DNA from: Acinetobacter terrae
GTDB lineage: Bacteria > Pseudomonadota > Gammaproteobacteria > Pseudomonadales > Moraxellaceae
Length of the DNA: 64,000 nucleotides
Direction: 5' to 3'
Assembly (NCBI RefSeq): GCF_013004375.1
Contig: NZ_JABERI010000012.1
Location: 1-64,000, forward strand
Position numbers and translations under genes: made by a program. This document shows, piece by piece, positions 46,645-55,461 of this stretch; positions within the stretch are counted from its first letter, which is position 1, and the number at the start of each line of letters is the position of its first letter. The notes beneath the pieces were generated by a model that saw nothing but the letters and a program-made list of their open reading frames with translations, did no database searches and was not told where the DNA came from.

Positions 46645-47637
46645 ATGATAAATATCAAATTTGGTTATATTGCTTTAGCGGTAGTAAGTGTAGTGGGATG
46701 CCAAAGTGTTCCACACTCTAAGCTTACTGTTGGCTCTACAGGCTTATCTGAATCCCCAAGTGTAGATGCACAAGTACATGCTGACCGCATTGATTTTAAA
46801 AAATTAAAAAAACAGGAAAATCGTCCGATTGTAGCTTTGGTACTGGGTAGTGGTGGGGCACGCGGCTATGCACATATTGGTGTCATTCAGGTATTAGAAC
46901 AACAAGGCATTCATCCTGATTTTATTGTCGGTACCAGCGCAGGAAGTATTGTGGGTTCAATTTATGCCAGCGGCAAAACCGCGGATGAATTGCGTGAAAT
47001 TGCTTTAAATATGAAAGCCAATGATGTCCGTGATGTAAAACTGGATATGAAAGGTTTTTTTGACGGCAAAAAAGTTGAAAACTACGTTAATCAGCAAGTC
47101 AATAATACACCGTTGGAATTGCTTAAAACGCCCATGTATGTAGTGGCGACAGAATTAAAAGAAGGCAAAAAAGTGGTCTTTAATTATGGCAACACCGGGC
47201 AAGCAGTACGTGCTTCCGTATCTATTCCAAGTATGTTTGTGCCCACTAAAATTGGTAAAGATGAATATGTAGATGGCGGCTTGGTCAGTCCTGTACCTGT
47301 TAATGTCGCGCGTGAGCTAGGTGCAGATATTATTATTGCAGTCGATATTCTGGCTCAACCGGTGAATACTGAAACCAGCAATGTTTGGGGCTTGTTTAAC
47401 CAAAATATTAATATCATGCAGAACCATTTGGCCAGAGAAGAACTTAAACATGCAGATATTGTGATTCAGCCCGATTTAAGAGAAAAAGCACATATTTTTG
47501 ATGTCAAAGGTCGTGAAATGACCATGCGAGCGGGCGCTGAAGCAGCACAAAATCAATTAAATGCCATTTCAACAGTATTCAATCAAAAGCACTATTCACC
47601 ACTGAATAAAATTCAACAATTGAGTGCGCATGATTGA
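46645..47637 (+). CDS. Patatin-like phospholipase lipoprotein
   Basis: The protein has 330 residues. The N-terminal lipoprotein signal ends in VVGC (Cys19). The patatin fold is shown by the oxyanion-hole motif GSGGARGYAHIG (about 68-79), the nucleophile motif GTSAGSIVGS, and the catalytic Asp in YVDGGLVSP. It should be a Ser-Asp dyad acyl hydrolase attached to a membrane on the periplasmic side. The C-terminal 60 residues are outside the patatin core and not recognised. Relatives such as RssA-like proteins act on lipids, but the substrate is not known. Confidence 0.87.
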   Translation: MINIKFGYIALAVVSVVGCQSVPHSKLTVGSTGLSESPSVDAQVHADRIDFKKLKKQENRPIVALVLGSGGARGYAHIGVIQVLEQQGIHPDFIVGTSAGSIVGSIYASGKTADELREIALNMKANDVRDVKLDMKGFFDGKKVENYVNQQVNNTPLELLKTPMYVVATELKEGKKVVFNYGNTGQAVRASVSIPSMFVPTKIGKDEYVDGGLVSPVPVNVARELGADIIIAVDILAQPVNTETSNVWGLFNQNINIMQNHLAREELKHADIVIQPDLREKAHIFDVKGREMTMRAGAEAAQNQLNAISTVFNQKHYSPLNKIQQLSAHD

Positions 47638-47965
47638 AGCTATAAATTAACTGAAATGATGAGTGAACCAAGAACAAGGCATAAATTTTTTACTGGATGA
47701 AGTCTTGTTCCTGCTTTCAATAGTGTCATGAATATTTTTATTTTGATTAATCAATGAGCTAATTAAGGTCGATTCTATTGTAAAGATTAATTAATCAATT
47801 GATATTGCTGAATAAAATCAATTAAGTGGCTAAAAGTTTCATACTATATTATTTTTATATTAATATGTTTTTGTTCAATGATTTAAGTTTACCGCTAGGT
47901 GGAAAGTCAATAAACTTCATTTCATTAAAGTCGATATCAAAACATATTTCTGTAAGGATAGTTAA
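47638..47965. other. AT-rich intergenic region
   Basis: No ORF or terminator was recognised between the patatin gene and the 65-residue gene. GAACAAG and CTTGTTC about 47667-47708 form only a weak distant inverted repeat. Confidence 0.45.
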
Positions 47966-48163
47966 ATGAATAACAGCAGTATGAATATAGAAAAAATTAG
48001 CATCGGGCATAAAGTCAAAATGGCTACTATGGAACATCTTGTTTTTACTGTGATTGCAGAAAATGCGGACGGTACCTTTAGTATCGAAACACAGCTTGAT
48101 CAGCAGAATGTGCTCAGTTACGGCAATATTTCCAAAGAGATGTTGCGTAAAATCGCTTCGTAA
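47966..48163 (+). CDS. Small hypothetical protein, 65 residues
   Basis: The product begins MNNSSMNIEKISIGHKVKMA, is soluble with no signal peptide, and has a compact beta-rich pattern (HLVFTVIAENADGTFSIETQ). AAGGA lies about 9 bases before the ATG. The size suggests a small SH3- or Tudor-like barrel, but no family was recognised. It stands alone. Confidence 0.6.
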   Translation: MNNSSMNIEKISIGHKVKMATMEHLVFTVIAENADGTFSIETQLDQQNVLSYGNISKEMLRKIAS

Positions 48164-48488
48164 TTTTATTTAATAGGCTGTATTTTATTTTTGAGCAATT
48201 AAATCCTTAAAATAATATCTGCAAATGGATTTGCATTGAGTCTTCATCAGACTAACCACAGCATTCATTTAAAATGGAATGCTTTTAAATGAATGCTGAT
48301 GTATTTTTTGTAATCATATTTTTGAGTATTTATTCTATAAAAACCGCAATAAATTAAAAAGATAGCAGATACAGTGTATTAAACAGATTGATATATATTT
48401 TTTTGAATGATAGTGAAATCACTATAAATAATAATGATGATTTTATTGCCGATTTGGACATTCTATTTCGTAGAAAAACGATATAATA
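48164..48488. other. Intergenic region with several palindromes
   Basis: About 325 bases without a gene. It has TGCAAAT-GG-ATTTGCA at 48220-48235, the 16-bp hairpin at 48259-48298, and ATAGTG-AAAT-CACTAT at 48410-48425. A TATAAT at 48482-48487 lies just before the longer possible start of the thioesterase. Confidence 0.5.
48259..48298. repeat. 16-bp perfect inverted repeat (hairpin)
   Basis: CAGCATTCATTTAAAA at 48259-48274 is repeated inverted at 48283-48298 with an 8-base loop. A T-rich stretch follows on the plus strand, so it may serve as a late terminator for the 65-residue gene. Confidence 0.65.
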
Positions 48489-48530
48489 ATGACTAAATAC
48501 TATTGTCTATCCAAGAGTCTAGAGAACGCG

Positions 48531-49052
48531 ATGTCCCCATTAGATCAAATTGCTCCAGCATTAGATGACCAGTCTGAATTAACTATGTCGGTTTTAATGA
48601 CTCCAGATATGGCAAATTTTTCAGGTAATGTTCACGGTGGAACAATTTTAAAATTGTTGGATCAGGTCGCATACGCATGTGCCAGCCGTTATTCTGGTAG
48701 CTACGTGGTCACTTTGTCGGTCGATAAAGTCAATTTTAAAGAACCGATTCATGTCGGTGAACTTGTTACTTTCCTTGCCAGTGTCAACCATGTCGGGCGT
48801 ACCTCTATGGAGATCGGGATTCGTGTAGAGGCGCAGAATATTCAAAAGCGCACTGTACGTCATACCAATAGTTGCTATTTCACCATGGTCGCTGTGGATG
48901 AAGAGGGCAAACCCAAACAAATTCCTGCCTTAAAGCTAGACAATGACTGGAAACGTTGCCGTTTTGAAGCCGCAGAGCATCGTAAAGTGGCACGTTTACA
49001 AGAAAGTCATCATCCATCATGCAGTATTTATAAGAAAACTTCACAATGCTAA
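48531..49052 (+). CDS. Acyl-CoA thioesterase (hotdog fold)
   Basis: From the ATG at 48531 the protein has 173 residues. It has one hotdog domain with MSVLMTPDMANFSGNVHGGT, the conserved Asn/His-Gly-Gly turn and helix of the YciA/BACH group, and Asp in LLDQVAYACASRYSG. It hydrolyses acyl-CoA in the cytoplasm. An ATG at 48489 would add 14 residues. A TATAAT box at 48482-48487, if it is the -10 box, would put the transcript start downstream of that ATG, which favours 48531. Chain-length preference is unknown. Confidence 0.85.
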   Translation: MSPLDQIAPALDDQSELTMSVLMTPDMANFSGNVHGGTILKLLDQVAYACASRYSGSYVVTLSVDKVNFKEPIHVGELVTFLASVNHVGRTSMEIGIRVEAQNIQKRTVRHTNSCYFTMVAVDEEGKPKQIPALKLDNDWKRCRFEAAEHRKVARLQESHHPSCSIYKKTSQC

Positions 49053-49065
49053 TCAGTATTGAATG

Positions 49066-49096
49066 AAAAAGACCGCTTTGAAGCGGTCTTTTTTTT
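49066..49096 (+). terminator. Terminator after the thioesterase gene
   Basis: AAAAAGACCGCTT and AAGCGGTCTTTTT form a perfect stem with a long T-run, 14 bases after the stop. Confidence 0.9.
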
Positions 49097-49149
49097 AATA
49101 TGAAAATGTGCTTCTGGTCTATACAGCAGCATTAAATCGGCATAATATA

Positions 49150-49167
49150 AAACGATACGTATCGTTT
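49150..49167. promoter_or_regulatory. Perfect 18-bp palindrome, probable TetR operator
   Basis: AAACGATACGTATCGTTT reads the same on both strands. It lies 19 bases before the tetR-type start and just after an AT-rich CATAATATAA that could be the -10 box. This position suggests autorepression by the TetR protein. Confidence 0.75.
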
Positions 49168-49186
49168 CGTTTTATTTGGTGGTGCT

Positions 49187-49756
49187 ATGACTGACGTAGA
49201 GGTAGAGAAAACTTCACGCCGTAAGCAATGTATTTTGAAAGCTGTAATCACAGCATTAGAAGAATATGACTACAGTCATTTGACTGTAGAAGATATTGCG
49301 GCACGGGCAGGGGTCGGGAAATCCACGATTTATCGCTGGTGGAAGCATAAGTCTGATTTGGTCTTTGATGCTTTCAAAGCACAAACCGCTTCAGTATTTG
49401 AACTGGATTTTCAGCAAAGTCTGGAATTTAATCTCAATCAGCAACTTTTAAAGTTATCGCATGCATTGAATCATCCTGTTGGTCGAGCCTTGTTGGTGGT
49501 GATGGCAGAGCATCGCGAAGCTGCGGGTGAATTCTTTAAACAGTATTTATTACCACGCCGTGAGCAAACCCGTAAGCTGATTCAAATTGCAATTGAACGG
49601 CATGAAATTATTGCTGACTATCCTTTTGAGCTGATGCTGGATGCACTGTATGGGCCGATACATTATCAAATTATTTTCTTCAATCGCATGCCCGATGAAA
49701 GCTACATTCAAAATCTAGTGCATCTACTTATGCAACCCGCTCTTGTTCAAAAGTAG
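49187..49756 (+). CDS. TetR family regulator
   Basis: The protein has 189 residues. The N-terminal helix-turn-helix is canonical: TVEDIAARAGVGKSTIYRWW (about 37-56). The C-terminal ligand domain is helical and diverged. It is a likely repressor that binds the 18-bp palindrome upstream of its own gene. The MFS transporter gene begins 27 bases after its stop, which suggests control of the pump by this regulator. Confidence 0.88.
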   Translation: MTDVEVEKTSRRKQCILKAVITALEEYDYSHLTVEDIAARAGVGKSTIYRWWKHKSDLVFDAFKAQTASVFELDFQQSLEFNLNQQLLKLSHALNHPVGRALLVVMAEHREAAGEFFKQYLLPRREQTRKLIQIAIERHEIIADYPFELMLDALYGPIHYQIIFFNRMPDESYIQNLVHLLMQPALVQK

Positions 49757-49783
49757 CCATGGCTACACAGAAAGTTGATCGTT

Positions 49784-50974
49784 ATGACTACCCCGAACAC
49801 CGAGCGCTTATGGAATCGCTCTTTCATATTGTGTCTGTTCAATAACCTGTTTTTATTTACTTATTATTATGCGCTACTGACCATTTTACCGATTTATATC
49901 ATGAAAAATTTAGGTGGAACGGTCAAAGAAGCAGGTTTGGCACTGACTTTATTTCTGATCTCTTCAATTGCAGTTCGCCCATTTTCTGGACTGATTGTCG
50001 AAAAATTAGGGAAAAAAATATCCTTTCGTGGTTCCGAGTTTTTATTTGTCCTTTTTGCTTTTAGCTATTTATTTGCCGATAGCATGTGGGCTTTATTGGT
50101 GATTCGTTTTATCCATGGAATTTGGTTTAGCATATTGACTACCGTGACCGTGCCGATTGCCAATGATTTCATTCCTGATCATCGTAAGGGCGAGGGGATG
50201 GGCTATTTCGTGATGTCGACCAACCTTGCCGTGGTATTTGGACCATTGATTGCCTTAACCGTGCTGCAATTTACTGACTTTATCAACTTGTTTGCAATAT
50301 TGACTGCCGTAATTTGTCTGGGCTTTATGTTCTGTTTGATGGTTCCGGTACAAGAAAATAAACTCGACAAGTTAACCAACACAGTAGAAGAAAAACCTTT
50401 AGCTTTTCATGACATTATTGAAATTCGTGCAGTTCCAATTGGCTTTGTGGCCTTACTGACTGCATTTGCCTATTCCAGCATTATGAGTTTCATTACTGCT
50501 TATAGTGAATCCAAGGATTTACTGGCCTATACCAGTCTCTTTTTTATTGTATTTGCAATTTCCATGATTGTAGTACGGCCTTGGGTCGGGAAAGTTTATG
50601 ATCGTAAAGGGGCCAGCGCCGTCATTTATCCTTCGTTTATTTTCTTTGCTTTAGGTTTGGTGGTGGTGAGCTTTGTTTCAAACCAATGGATTCTTTGGCT
50701 ATCTGCTATATTTATTGGGATTGGCTATGGCTCATTATTTCCATGCTTTCAAACTCTGGCGATTCAGTCTGTGCCTAAACAGCGAATGGGACATGCAATC
50801 TCGACCTTCTTCACCTTATTTGATTTAGGTATGGCGATTGGTTCAGTGATTCTGGGTCTGATCATTGCCTATTATGGTTATCAAATGACTTATCTATTCT
50901 GTGCGGTCATTACTGTGGCAACTTTAGGTGTCTATAAATACACCGTTTCAGCATCACTTAAACAACCCAAATAA
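49784..50974 (+). CDS. MFS transporter
   Basis: From the ATG at 49784 the protein has 396 residues and 12 helices. An in-frame TTG at 49775 would add three residues. Loop motifs are visible: SSIAVRPFSGLIVEKLGKK between helices 2 and 3, and VVRPWVGKVYDRKGAS in the second half. It is probably an exporter for small organic compounds, controlled by the TetR gene upstream and co-transcribed with the LysR gene that follows 12 bases later. Confidence 0.87.
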   Translation: MTTPNTERLWNRSFILCLFNNLFLFTYYYALLTILPIYIMKNLGGTVKEAGLALTLFLISSIAVRPFSGLIVEKLGKKISFRGSEFLFVLFAFSYLFADSMWALLVIRFIHGIWFSILTTVTVPIANDFIPDHRKGEGMGYFVMSTNLAVVFGPLIALTVLQFTDFINLFAILTAVICLGFMFCLMVPVQENKLDKLTNTVEEKPLAFHDIIEIRAVPIGFVALLTAFAYSSIMSFITAYSESKDLLAYTSLFFIVFAISMIVVRPWVGKVYDRKGASAVIYPSFIFFALGLVVVSFVSNQWILWLSAIFIGIGYGSLFPCFQTLAIQSVPKQRMGHAISTFFTLFDLGMAIGSVILGLIIAYYGYQMTYLFCAVITVATLGVYKYTVSASLKQPK

Positions 50975-50986
50975 AGAGGTACGGCT

Positions 50987-51880
50987 GTGGAATTACGTCA
51001 TTTACGCTATTTTGTTGCAGTGGCAGAAGAGCTGAATTTTACTAAAGCTGCACAACGTATGTGCACGGTACAGCCATCTTTAAGCCAGCAGATTAAAGAT
51101 CTTGAACAGGAAGTTGGGGTGCAATTGCTGGTTCGATCGAATCGTAAAGTCGAACTGACAGAAGAAGGTAAAGCATTTTTAAAAGAAGCACTATTAAGTT
51201 TGGAACATGCTGAAAAAGCCATTCAGGATGCACGTCAAATTGCTAATTTAAATAAAGACCAATTGAATATTGGTTTTGTGCCTGTAGCTGAAATGAAAAT
51301 ATTCCCCTATATCATGCCGAATATTCGGGTGCATTTTCCAGAAATTAAAATCAACTTTCACAGTATGACCGATGCCAATCAATTCAAGGCACTCAAGAAA
51401 GGCGATATTGATATCGCTTTTACTCGCTATATTGATGAGTCCAGTGAACTTGAGCATGTACAAATTTTTAGTGAGCCTTTGGCTTTAATTGTTCCAAAAG
51501 ATTCAGCGATTGCCGAGCAACGTCACGTCAGTATCAAGAGTTTTAACAACCAGGATTTTATTATTAGTGATGAAATTGCTTCACCTCAGTTGCATAAAAT
51601 TATTACCGACTTCTTTAAGCAGTCCAAATTGAATGTCAATGTGGTGCAGCAATCCACCAATATTTTATTGAATGTCAATTTAGTCGGAATGGGAGTGGGC
51701 TGGAGCTTGGTGCCTGCCTATGTCATTCCATTGTTGGGCGACAAAATTGTGGTGAAAAAGACCATTGAGCCTTTACCGATGATTGACCTGTACGTAAGTT
51801 ACCGTAAAGGTCAAAAAAATGAAGTGATTGAACTGATTTTGAAAATCTTAAAAGAACAATTTTATATGGGTTTCTTTTAA
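50987..51880 (+). CDS. LysR family transcriptional regulator
   Basis: The protein has 297 residues with a GTG start at 50987 and a GAGG ribosome site. The N-terminal helix-turn-helix is ELNFTKAAQRMCTVQPSLSQ (about 15-34), followed by the linker helix and a periplasmic-binding-like effector domain (about 90-295). It is of the BenM/CatM/HcaR type in general look, which would suit an aromatic effector, but the effector is not known. It follows the MFS gene by 12 bases and may regulate the nearby monooxygenase. Confidence 0.87.
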   Translation: MELRHLRYFVAVAEELNFTKAAQRMCTVQPSLSQQIKDLEQEVGVQLLVRSNRKVELTEEGKAFLKEALLSLEHAEKAIQDARQIANLNKDQLNIGFVPVAEMKIFPYIMPNIRVHFPEIKINFHSMTDANQFKALKKGDIDIAFTRYIDESSELEHVQIFSEPLALIVPKDSAIAEQRHVSIKSFNNQDFIISDEIASPQLHKIITDFFKQSKLNVNVVQQSTNILLNVNLVGMGVGWSLVPAYVIPLLGDKIVVKKTIEPLPMIDLYVSYRKGQKNEVIELILKILKEQFYMGFF

Positions 51881-51897
51881 AAATTATCTCTATCACA

Positions 51898-51925
51898 CGA
51901 TGCTTTTCATTAAGTAAAAGCATCG
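51898..51925. repeat. 10-bp perfect inverted repeat after the LysR gene
   Basis: CGATGCTTTT and AAAAGCATCG flank an 8-base loop. There is no T-run. It may end the MFS-LysR transcript or control the GST gene. Confidence 0.6.
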
Positions 51926-52018
51926 TCGTCAAAGTCATGCCTCACATAACAATAATCAACACATCATCTAAAACGATTTATACTTAAAACCTAAAACAAC
52001 AAGACAGGTCGAACAAAA

Positions 52019-52636
52019 ATGATGAAGCTGTATAACAATTCACAATCACGTGGAATGACGCTTCTGCCTTTGCTGAAAGAGCTGGGTATTGAAGACCAGA
52101 TTGAACAGATTCAAGTGCCTTATGAAGAGATGCATCAAGCTGAATATTCCAGCATTAATCCAATGGGGAAAGTCCCTTGTCTGGTGGATCAGGGTATCGT
52201 GATTTCAGAAGTTGCAGCCATATTTACCTATCTGGCAGATAAATATATTGAACAAGGTTTGGCACCCGCCTTGGATGATCCCAAGCGTGGCGCATATTTG
52301 AAATGGATGTTCTTTTGTCATGGTCCTTTGACTGAATATATGGATATAAAAGGCTTTCATATTTCTAATGAACAGATTGAAGCGAAAAGAAGCAGTTTGA
52401 CCTTTGGGAATGAAGACAGCGTCTTTTTATTTCTAAAAAGTGGCATGCAACAGGCAAATCCGTATTTACTAGGTGAGAAAATTTCGGCAGCAGATTTATA
52501 TTTGGCTTACTGGTTGGTCTTTGCAATTTCTTTTAAAATTTTACCGTATTTAGATGAATTTAAGCCGTTTATTCAACTCATCGGAAGCCGGGATTCGATG
52601 AAAGATGTGCCGTGGTTTCAAAAAATAAATGCTTAA
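52019..52636 (+). CDS. Glutathione S-transferase-like protein
   Basis: The protein has 205 residues. The N-terminal thioredoxin-like domain carries NNSQSRGMTLLPLLKELG, then SINPMGKVPCLVDQG and the SEVAAIFTYLADKY glutathione-binding segment. An all-helical C-terminal domain follows from about 90. It conjugates or isomerises substrates with glutathione, probably of aromatic origin given its neighbours. Two ATG codons stand together, and either may be used. Confidence 0.85.
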   Translation: MMKLYNNSQSRGMTLLPLLKELGIEDQIEQIQVPYEEMHQAEYSSINPMGKVPCLVDQGIVISEVAAIFTYLADKYIEQGLAPALDDPKRGAYLKWMFFCHGPLTEYMDIKGFHISNEQIEAKRSSLTFGNEDSVFLFLKSGMQQANPYLLGEKISAADLYLAYWLVFAISFKILPYLDEFKPFIQLIGSRDSMKDVPWFQKINA

Positions 52637-52664
52637 TGTTATTTGAACAGTGAAAAAACTGAAT

Positions 52665-52692
52665 AAAAAAGACCACGCTTTCGCGTGGTCAG
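52665..52692 (-). terminator. Terminator of the MhpA-like gene
   Basis: GACCACGC and GCGTGGTC form a perfect stem around TTTC. On the minus strand a T-run follows. The plus-strand side lacks one. Confidence 0.85.
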
Positions 52693-52719
52693 GCCTCTAA
52701 ATATGATTCAGTTGATTTG

Positions 52720-54327
52720 TTATTTTACATGTAGCTTTTTGAATAGCTGTTGGCTGACGTGATCTAAGGTTTGTGGAATCGCAAGGGCGGCCACAAAACG
52801 GTCAGGACGTAAAATCACAACCGATTCAGACGTTTTACCAAACCATGTGCGGATATCGGTACCAATATCGCCAAGGGTAATCACGCCGTCAAATTTCTTA
52901 CGGTTTTCATTGCCGAATTGAACTTCAGGAATGATCTGAATAAATTTAACACCTAAATTTTTCCAGACTTGCATAGTGGCATCTGAGAGTCCCCATTGAG
53001 GATCAACACCCCAAGCAATAATTGCGAAGTCGTTGCCAATCACATCATCCAGTAAAACTTTTTCACCAGACTCAAGTTTCAAATGTGGCTGGATAAACAT
53101 CTTACCGACTGGAGATTCTTTTTTACCATCTGCTAGCAATGCACCATCGTTATATTTCGGCATAGGTTTGAAACGCATTTCAAGCAAATACTGTTTAATC
53201 GGTTTAATGTAATTCAATGCGAAGGCAATACCGTCACGGACAAAACCTTGCCATTTTTTAGGTGGCGCAAGTACGTGACCTGCCATCACAGAAAGATCAA
53301 TCATCGCTTTAGCATGGTCTTTACGTTCAATTTGGTAAGAGTCCAATAAATCTGCAGTCGCTTTACTTTGGACAACCAGTGCAACTTTCCATCCCAAGTT
53401 GAAAGCATCACGCATACCGCTATTATACCCTTGACCTTGCCATACCGGCATGATGTGCGCTGCATCACCGGCAAGTAAAATGCGGTCGACACGGAATTTA
53501 TCGGCAATACGTGCATTGTGTGTATAGACACGTTGACGAATCACTTCAATATTTTCAGCATTCGGTAAGACTTTAGACAGTAATTTGGCGATATTTTCTG
53601 GCTTGCTTAATTCTTCTTGAGTTTCACCTGGCATCACCATGAATTCGAAACGACGAATACCATGCGGAAGCGCAGCAGACACGTATGGACGTACTGGGTC
53701 ACAGCATAAGTAAATGTGTGGTGTTGCTAATGGATCATTTTCAATGTCAATCACGATCCATTGGTTCGGTGCAGTTTTACCATCAAAAGCAATGTTTAAA
53801 GTACGACGTACAATTGAGTTGCCACCATCACAGGCAATTAAATATTTTGCTTGAACAGTTTCTTCTTTCTGGTTTTTATCTTGAATCTTAAGTGTTACGC
53901 CATTTGCATCTTGGCTAAACTCATTGAGCTGACGTGAAAAAAGCACTTCAGTTTTTTCGTATTGTTTTAAACCTTGCAGCAAGACATTGTCTACTTGAGG
54001 TTGAATAAATGCATTACGACGTGAGAAACCAAATTCACGGGTAAGTGGCTGAATATCTGCGAAACAGCGACCTTTAGGGGTCAAGAAACGCATCGCATGG
54101 TTTGGTGTAGTATGCGGCAATACTTGATCGACTAAACCAAGTGATTGAATGGTACGCAAAGATTCATCATCAATACCAATGGCACGGGGGTAGTCAATCA
54201 AACTATCCAGCTGCTCGATAATAGTGACTTGAACACCTTGTTTGCTTAAATAGTTCGCAATTGTTAAACCAACTGGGCCTGCGCCCAAGATTGCCACTTC
54301 AGTGGTGTAATTTGTTTTGTTGCTCAT
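52720..54327 (-). CDS. FAD-dependent aromatic hydroxylase, MhpA-like
   Basis: From the ATG at 54327 ([15 protein letters not shown]) the protein has 535 residues. It has the class A flavoprotein monooxygenase motifs: [13 protein letters not shown] near the N-terminus, the DG motif ([12 protein letters not shown]), and [20 protein letters not shown] for the FAD ribityl contact. Length and motifs fit 3-(3-hydroxyphenyl)propionate hydroxylases. No other mhp genes are present, so the substrate is open. It is convergent with the GST gene and may be regulated by the LysR protein. Confidence 0.85.
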   Translation of the reverse strand: MSNKTNYTTEVAILGAGPVGLTIANYLSKQGVQVTIIEQLDSLIDYPRAIGIDDESLRTIQSLGLVDQVLPHTTPNHAMRFLTPKGRCFADIQPLTREFGFSRRNAFIQPQVDNVLLQGLKQYEKTEVLFSRQLNEFSQDANGVTLKIQDKNQKEETVQAKYLIACDGGNSIVRRTLNIAFDGKTAPNQWIVIDIENDPLATPHIYLCCDPVRPYVSAALPHGIRRFEFMVMPGETQEELSKPENIAKLLSKVLPNAENIEVIRQRVYTHNARIADKFRVDRILLAGDAAHIMPVWQGQGYNSGMRDAFNLGWKVALVVQSKATADLLDSYQIERKDHAKAMIDLSVMAGHVLAPPKKWQGFVRDGIAFALNYIKPIKQYLLEMRFKPMPKYNDGALLADGKKESPVGKMFIQPHLKLESGEKVLLDDVIGNDFAIIAWGVDPQWGLSDATMQVWKNLGVKFIQIIPEVQFGNENRKKFDGVITLGDIGTDIRTWFGKTSESVVILRPDRFVAALAIPQTLDHVSQQLFKKLHVK

Positions 54328-54552
54328 AGCGAATGTCCATTCAATCAATTCACATTTAAGTGTATTAACGGTGAAATTGAGGGTCTAAACAAGCTATGCC
54401 ATAGTAGATATGTTGAATGAAAATAAAAAAGATGAAATGCTATTTATTTATTAAGATATTGAAAGATAATAAATATATTGATATTTAACTATACGGTTTT
54501 TTAAATCAATGATCATTTATTTCTATCATTTATAGATATCTTTGTTAAAAAT

Positions 54553-54586
54553 AAAAAAGCTGAACTATTTAAATAATTCAGCTTTT
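54553..54586 (-). terminator. Terminator of the small frameshifted gene
   Basis: AAAAGCTGAA and TTCAGCTTTT pair around a 14-base AT-rich loop. A T-run follows on the minus strand. Confidence 0.75.
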
Positions 54587-54652
54587 ATCTCTAAATCATT
54601 AACTTGAGTGAACAAGGTGGAGATAACAATTTGATTGAGATCTTTTTGAGTA

Positions 54653-54873
54653 TTATTGAGCAGGTTTAGCAGTTGCTTCTTCAATAGCGCCTTCTGAATT
54701 AGGTTGAGCTGATGTTGGCTTGGTTGCAGCACTTTCAGAGGGTGCAGCTTCAGGTTGTTCTTGGGTAGAAACAATCACTTTTTCTTCTTTTTTTGTTTAT
54801 CATTACTTGCAGCAAAAGTTATTGCTGCAGCAATGGTAAAAGTAGAAGCAAGTAATATTTGGGTTAATTTCAT
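54653..54873 (-). CDS. Small exported protein with a -1 frameshift at A-AAA-AAG
   Basis: The first part begins MKLTQILLASTFTIAAAITF, a signal peptide, with an AAAGGATG ribosome site about 7 bases upstream. In the zero frame it stops early at 54775-54777 after a Lys-rich run. If read -1 at CAA AAA AAG (T7 on the plus strand, 54788-54794), it continues through KEEKVIVSTQEQPEAAPSES to a natural stop at 54653, giving about 73 residues rich in Ala, Pro, Glu and Gln. Adding one A to the run has the same effect. So the gene is either frameshifted by mutation, phase-variable at the A-run, read by programmed frameshifting, or has a sequence error. Function unknown. Confidence 0.6.
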
Positions 54874-55461
54874 TTTAAGCATCCTTTTATTCTTTAAAAA
54901 TTATTTGTATTGGGTCTATATTTATCATCACATAAATATGGACAGAGCTCATGCTAAAGAGCATGGGATTGAGGTGCAATCAAAGCAACAAAGTGAAACA
55001 GTCCGGTTAACCTGAGAAATACAACTAAACCTTCACTGTTTATTTAGTGTAAAAAATGCTCAAAGTATTGCCGGAAAAATGTGTGTAGATATTTCTATAT
55101 AGGCTTTTATAAGACTTATTTTTCACCAATAACAAACAAAACCTGCCTGAATCATCATTTTTTAGTAATTATGCTCTGGTATTAAATGTAAATAAATCTT
55201 TCAAATTATGATGAGGTATTTCATCTACTTGGTCTTTTAATACAGTAAAAATAGCGTGTTAGTGATAGGTTTAATTTCATTATTTAATTCATTTATATAA
55301 GTAAAATTTAATAATAAGGCTGTGTAAGTCCTTTTAAAGAGTGTGAATACGTTGCCATAGCTCAAGGAAGAAATTAAAGTGGAGCAATATGCAGATTTTT
55401 GAGGTGAGTTGCTCTTACCACTGCATTGATTGATTTCCACCAAATGAATAGCGAGTAAGTT
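54874..55461. other. Long AT-rich intergenic region with a possible relic
   Basis: About 590 bases without a convincing gene. At 54916-55015 on the plus strand an open stretch ends MDRAHAKEHGIEVQSKQQSE, which looks like a protein C-terminus (possibly the decayed end of a membrane protein), but has no start of its own. Nothing else recognised. Confidence 0.35.

Noticed and set aside
54565..54774. A 69-residue Leu/Gln-rich open frame on the minus strand.
   Set aside because: It is an out-of-frame reading of the small exported gene with the frameshift. The +1/-1 reading gives the natural protein instead.
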